This document shows, piece after piece, positions 61,918 to 64,000 of a DNA stretch of 64,000 nucleotides. Each line of letters begins with the position of its first letter. Position 1 is the first letter of the stretch. The translations under genes were made by a program, and so were the position numbers. Origin of the DNA: Haloprofundus salilacus. GTDB lineage: Archaea > Halobacteriota > Halobacteria > Halobacteriales > Haloferacaceae. Under the pieces are notes generated by a model, which was not told the DNA's origin, searched no databases, and was given only the letters and a program-made list of their open reading frames with translations. The stretch spans positions 186,001 to 250,000 of the forward strand of contig NZ_CP083724.1 of NCBI RefSeq assembly GCF_020150815.1. The letters run 5' to 3'.

Positions 61918-63618
61918 TTAGTTACCGCTCGGCGCTTGGAGCATATCGTTGTCGTCCCACGTGTAGCCGGCTTCTTCGAGTCGGCTCCGCGCGGCCTCCT
62001 TACTCTCCTCGTACTTCGTCACGTCCTCTGTGTGGAGCGGGCCGAACGCCGACGAGACGATGTTGAACCCGGTCTCCGGGAAGCCGAACAGAATCTGGTC
62101 GACGATGGGCGTCCGCGGGATGGTTTCGACCAGCGCCTTCCGCAGCTGTTTGTCGTCGAGACCTTGTTCGCGCTCGTTCGGCGTGAACATCCAGAACGTC
62201 GGCGCGGTCTGGAACGTCGTCCCGATGTTCTCGTTGTCTTGGTTCTGGTCGAGGCTGCGGTCGATGCGACCGAACGGCTCGTAGTTGAGGTCGCCGTTGA
62301 TGAGGTTCTCCCACACCGTCGACGCCTCGGGGATGACGCGCCAGAACCGCTTTTCGAAGGAGACGGGCGCGAAGTGGTCGTCGAACTTCGTCATGCCGAA
62401 CTCGCTTCCTTTCTCCCAGTAGTCGAACATCATCGGGCCGCTGCCGACCGGCTCTTGGATGTTCGCCTGGCTCGGATTGTCGCGGTCGGCCCACTTGTGT
62501 TCGGGGATGATGGGCAGGAGGTTCGCGACCGCGAGGTTGAACGGACCGAGCGGCTGCGACATGTTGATGCGAACCGTCTGCTCGTCGACGACCTCGGCGT
62601 TGTCGATGTACTGCGACTGCGTCGAGTACAGCGGCACCTCGTTCTCGCTGATGTAGTTGTACGTGAACGCGACGTCCTCGGCGGTGAGGTCTTCGCCGTC
62701 GTGCCACGAGTGGTCGGTGCGGATGGTGTACTCCATCGTGGTCTCGTCGACCCGGTTCCAGTCCGTCGCGAGGCTGACCTCGGGGTCGGGCTCTGCGTTG
62801 TTGTTGAGCTGGACCAAGAAGTCGTACATCATGTTGAACTGGTAGACGTGCTTGCTCTCGTCGTTGTGGCCGAGCACGTTCATCGTCGAGAGCGTCTCGG
62901 GCCAATAGCCCTTCAGGGTGTTCTCGCCGCCCTTCATCTCCAGGTTGATCATCGTCCAGTAGGAGTTGAAGCCGTTGGCGAGGTCCGCCTGCCAGTTGCC
63001 GACCTGATTTTTGTTGTAGATGGCCGCCTGTGGCATGTGCGTGATGGGCATCGTCGGCACGTCGTCCATCAGCGTCTTTTGGATCTCGTGCGCCTGGTTG
63101 ATTCGGGTGTCGGGGTCCGGTTCGGCCAGGTAGCTCTGCATCATCTCGTCGAGGTCGGGGTTCTCGTAGCCGGAGTAGTTACCCTGACCCGGACCGGTGT
63201 TCCCGGAGTTGAACAGGTTGTTCAGTTCCGTCACCGGTTCCGAAACGAAGAACGTGTGCCACGTCGCGAAGCTGTAGTTGTACTCCTCGGACACGCGGCT
63301 GAACAAGGTACCCCATTCGAGAACGTCGACCTCCATATCCAGTCCGAGGTCGCTGAACTGGTCCGCGATGAGGTTTATCGCGTCGTGTCTCGGGGGGTTG
63401 TAGCTCTGCGCGTTGTTGACGTAGGTGTACGTGGAAAGGCCCGAACCCGCGCTAGCACCTTCGTTGTCGCCGCTCCCGTTCCCGTTTCCGCTTTTGTTTC
63501 CGCCGTCGTTCTCGTTTCCTCCGGCACAACCGGCTAAGGCCGTCATACCCGCGACTCCGCCCGCCGTCGCTGCTTTTAGAAATCTCCGCCGATTTACGTG
63601 ATTGGTATCCTCTGGCAT
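61918..63618 (-). CDS. Peptide-binding lipoprotein of the ABC importer (SBP family 5)
   Basis: I chose the ATG at 63618 (566 residues) since it directly begins a twin-arginine signal (NRRRFLKAATAGGVAGMTALAGC, lipobox Cys31) and has a TATA box 25-34 bases upstream. A Gly/Asn/Ser linker precedes the family-5 binding fold. Recognisable parts are DHSWHDGEDLTAEDVAFTYNY (the family-5 signature) and GPFNLAVANLLPIIPEHKW. The protein is exported folded and captures oligopeptides or related ligands. It heads the five-gene operon. Sugars and nickel are alternatives for this family. Confidence 0.9.
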   Translation of the reverse strand: MPEDTNHVNRRRFLKAATAGGVAGMTALAGCAGGNENDGGNKSGNGNGSGDNEGASAGSGLSTYTYVNNAQSYNPPRHDAINLIADQFSDLGLDMEVDVLEWGTLFSRVSEEYNYSFATWHTFFVSEPVTELNNLFNSGNTGPGQGNYSGYENPDLDEMMQSYLAEPDPDTRINQAHEIQKTLMDDVPTMPITHMPQAAIYNKNQVGNWQADLANGFNSYWTMINLEMKGGENTLKGYWPETLSTMNVLGHNDESKHVYQFNMMYDFLVQLNNNAEPDPEVSLATDWNRVDETTMEYTIRTDHSWHDGEDLTAEDVAFTYNYISENEVPLYSTQSQYIDNAEVVDEQTVRINMSQPLGPFNLAVANLLPIIPEHKWADRDNPSQANIQEPVGSGPMMFDYWEKGSEFGMTKFDDHFAPVSFEKRFWRVIPEASTVWENLINGDLNYEPFGRIDRSLDQNQDNENIGTTFQTAPTFWMFTPNEREQGLDDKQLRKALVETIPRTPIVDQILFGFPETGFNIVSSAFGPLHTEDVTKYEESKEAARSRLEEAGYTWDDNDMLQAPSGN

Positions 63619-63642
63619 GTTTGTGAGTATCTTTAACGGTAA

Positions 63643-63652
63643 CATAAATATC
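63643..63652 (-). promoter_or_regulatory. TATA box of the peptide importer operon
   Basis: On the minus strand GATATTTATG lies 25-34 bases before the lipoprotein start, which fits a leaderless transcript and supports the start at 63618. Confidence 0.55.
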
Positions 63653-63817
63653 TTTCCACCTGTTCTGTCGTATGAGCAGGATAAACAAGAATCTACATGA
63701 TTAAAACCGAACCCGTTGAGCCATAGCTGACATATTTGTCGAATTTTGTCCGGAATCAACGCCGATGTCGGAGAGAAACCAGAAGACTATTGTGAAAAGA
63801 TATCACACCCCACTTCG

Positions 63818-64000
63818 ATGACCGAACTGCCAGATGCAGTCGTGGGTAGCGCCTACCGGAGTACGGTCGGGTGGGACCTCTTGGCCGAGTTAGAGGATCT
63901 GAACGACCGGATGCCGGGACACGAGGGCGAACGGGTGGGGGCGGACCTCGTGGCCGAAGCGTTCGAGGCGGTCGGACTCGACGACGTCTCGTTGGACCCG
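63818..64000 (+). CDS. M28-family peptidase, N-terminal part, runs off window
   Basis: The frame begins with an ATG at 63818 and is open to the edge (61 codons). The start MTELPDAVVGSAYRSTVGWDL, then LNDRMPGHEGERVGADLVAEAF, is the N-terminal helix region of haloarchaeal M28 aminopeptidases, with R-x-P/A-GHEGE typical just before the catalytic domain. M28 enzymes trim peptides from the N-terminus. It diverges from the peptide importer, which would supply its substrates. The zinc ligands lie outside the window. Confidence 0.75.
   Translation, partial: MTELPDAVVGSAYRSTVGWDLLAELEDLNDRMPGHEGERVGADLVAEAFEAVGLDDVSLDP

Noticed and set aside
61936-63537. 533-codon plus-strand frame opposite the peptide-binding protein
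   Set aside because: It is the mirror of a certain gene; long antisense frames are expected in GC-rich haloarchaeal DNA, and its Val/Arg/Asp-rich product has no domain.
1-64000. CRISPR array, tRNA or rRNA genes
   Set aside because: I looked for regularly spaced repeats and for tRNA/rRNA signatures on both strands and saw none; this was by eye, so a small tRNA could be missed.

Overview
This window comes from a halophilic archaeon (class Halobacteria). The signs are strongly acidic proteins, twin-arginine lipoproteins with a Gly-Cys lipobox, archaeal TATA boxes about 25-30 bases ahead of many starts, and families typical of haloarchaea: Bat-type HTH_10 regulators, HalOD1, an aCPSF1 with KH domains, an Orc1/Cdc6 and an inactivated B-family polymerase. 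No rRNA, tRNA or CRISPR array was recognised.

Layout. (1) 1-12 kb is visibly AT-richer than the right end and reads as a defence island. It holds a DUF1998 protein cut by the window edge and the long SF2 helicase coupled to it (a DrmB/DrmA-like pair of the DISARM type), a stand-alone NrS-1-type primase-polymerase just upstream on the same strand, a SLATT two-helix membrane effector, an EVE/PUA-like protein, a predicted helical-repeat protein, a MORC-type GHKL ATPase and a PIN toxin with its antitoxin. (2) 12-16.5 kb is the debris of an integrated conjugative element: an HNH fragment and two decayed copies of a VirB4/TraC-like ATPase tail. These flank a Csp-like copper-storage protein and a small membrane protein; a lipoprotein follows. 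(3) 16.5-21.3 kb is a polymerase/replication module: a RecA-fold protein without a Walker A lysine, a small conserved protein and PolB2 with broken catalytic motifs form one operon, next to an Orc1/Cdc6. The sequence TTTCCGATAG recurs through this stretch. (4) 21.5-27.8 kb is a complete nucleoside-type ABC importer (BMP lipoprotein, double ATPase, two permeases) followed by a winged-helix regulator.

(5) 28-46.7 kb is a mixed accessory region: DUF4386 and other membrane proteins, a TetR regulator, CPBP, DUF3267 and HtpX proteases, Bat/HalOD1 regulators, a VOC protein, hypothetical lipoproteins, a large Vps62-like secreted protein and an MFS exporter. It is littered with broken genes and insertion-sequence scars (IS5, IS200/IS605 TnpB and inverted IS ends). 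(6) 46.8-54.9 kb carries the RNA 3'-end factor aCPSF1, a thymidylate-kinase-like protein, a nucleoside deaminase fused at the DNA level to a RidA scrap, an arsR-arsM pair with a clear palindromic operator, a haloacid dehalogenase, a PadR regulator and a cytochrome P450. (7) 54.9-64 kb is a GC-rich peptide-use locus: a TldE/PmbA-like protein, an aspartoacylase/AstE-type deacylase, a five-gene oligopeptide ABC importer and the start of an M28 peptidase.

The best candidates for something undescribed are the prim-pol/DrmA/DrmB neighbourhood with its SLATT, EVE and MORC neighbours, and the pairing of a catalytically degenerate polymerase with a degenerate RecA-like protein beside an Orc1/Cdc6 gene. 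A further pattern is a set of four IS200/IS605 right-end hairpins, three of them without tnpB, two of which supply the stop codon of the adjacent gene.
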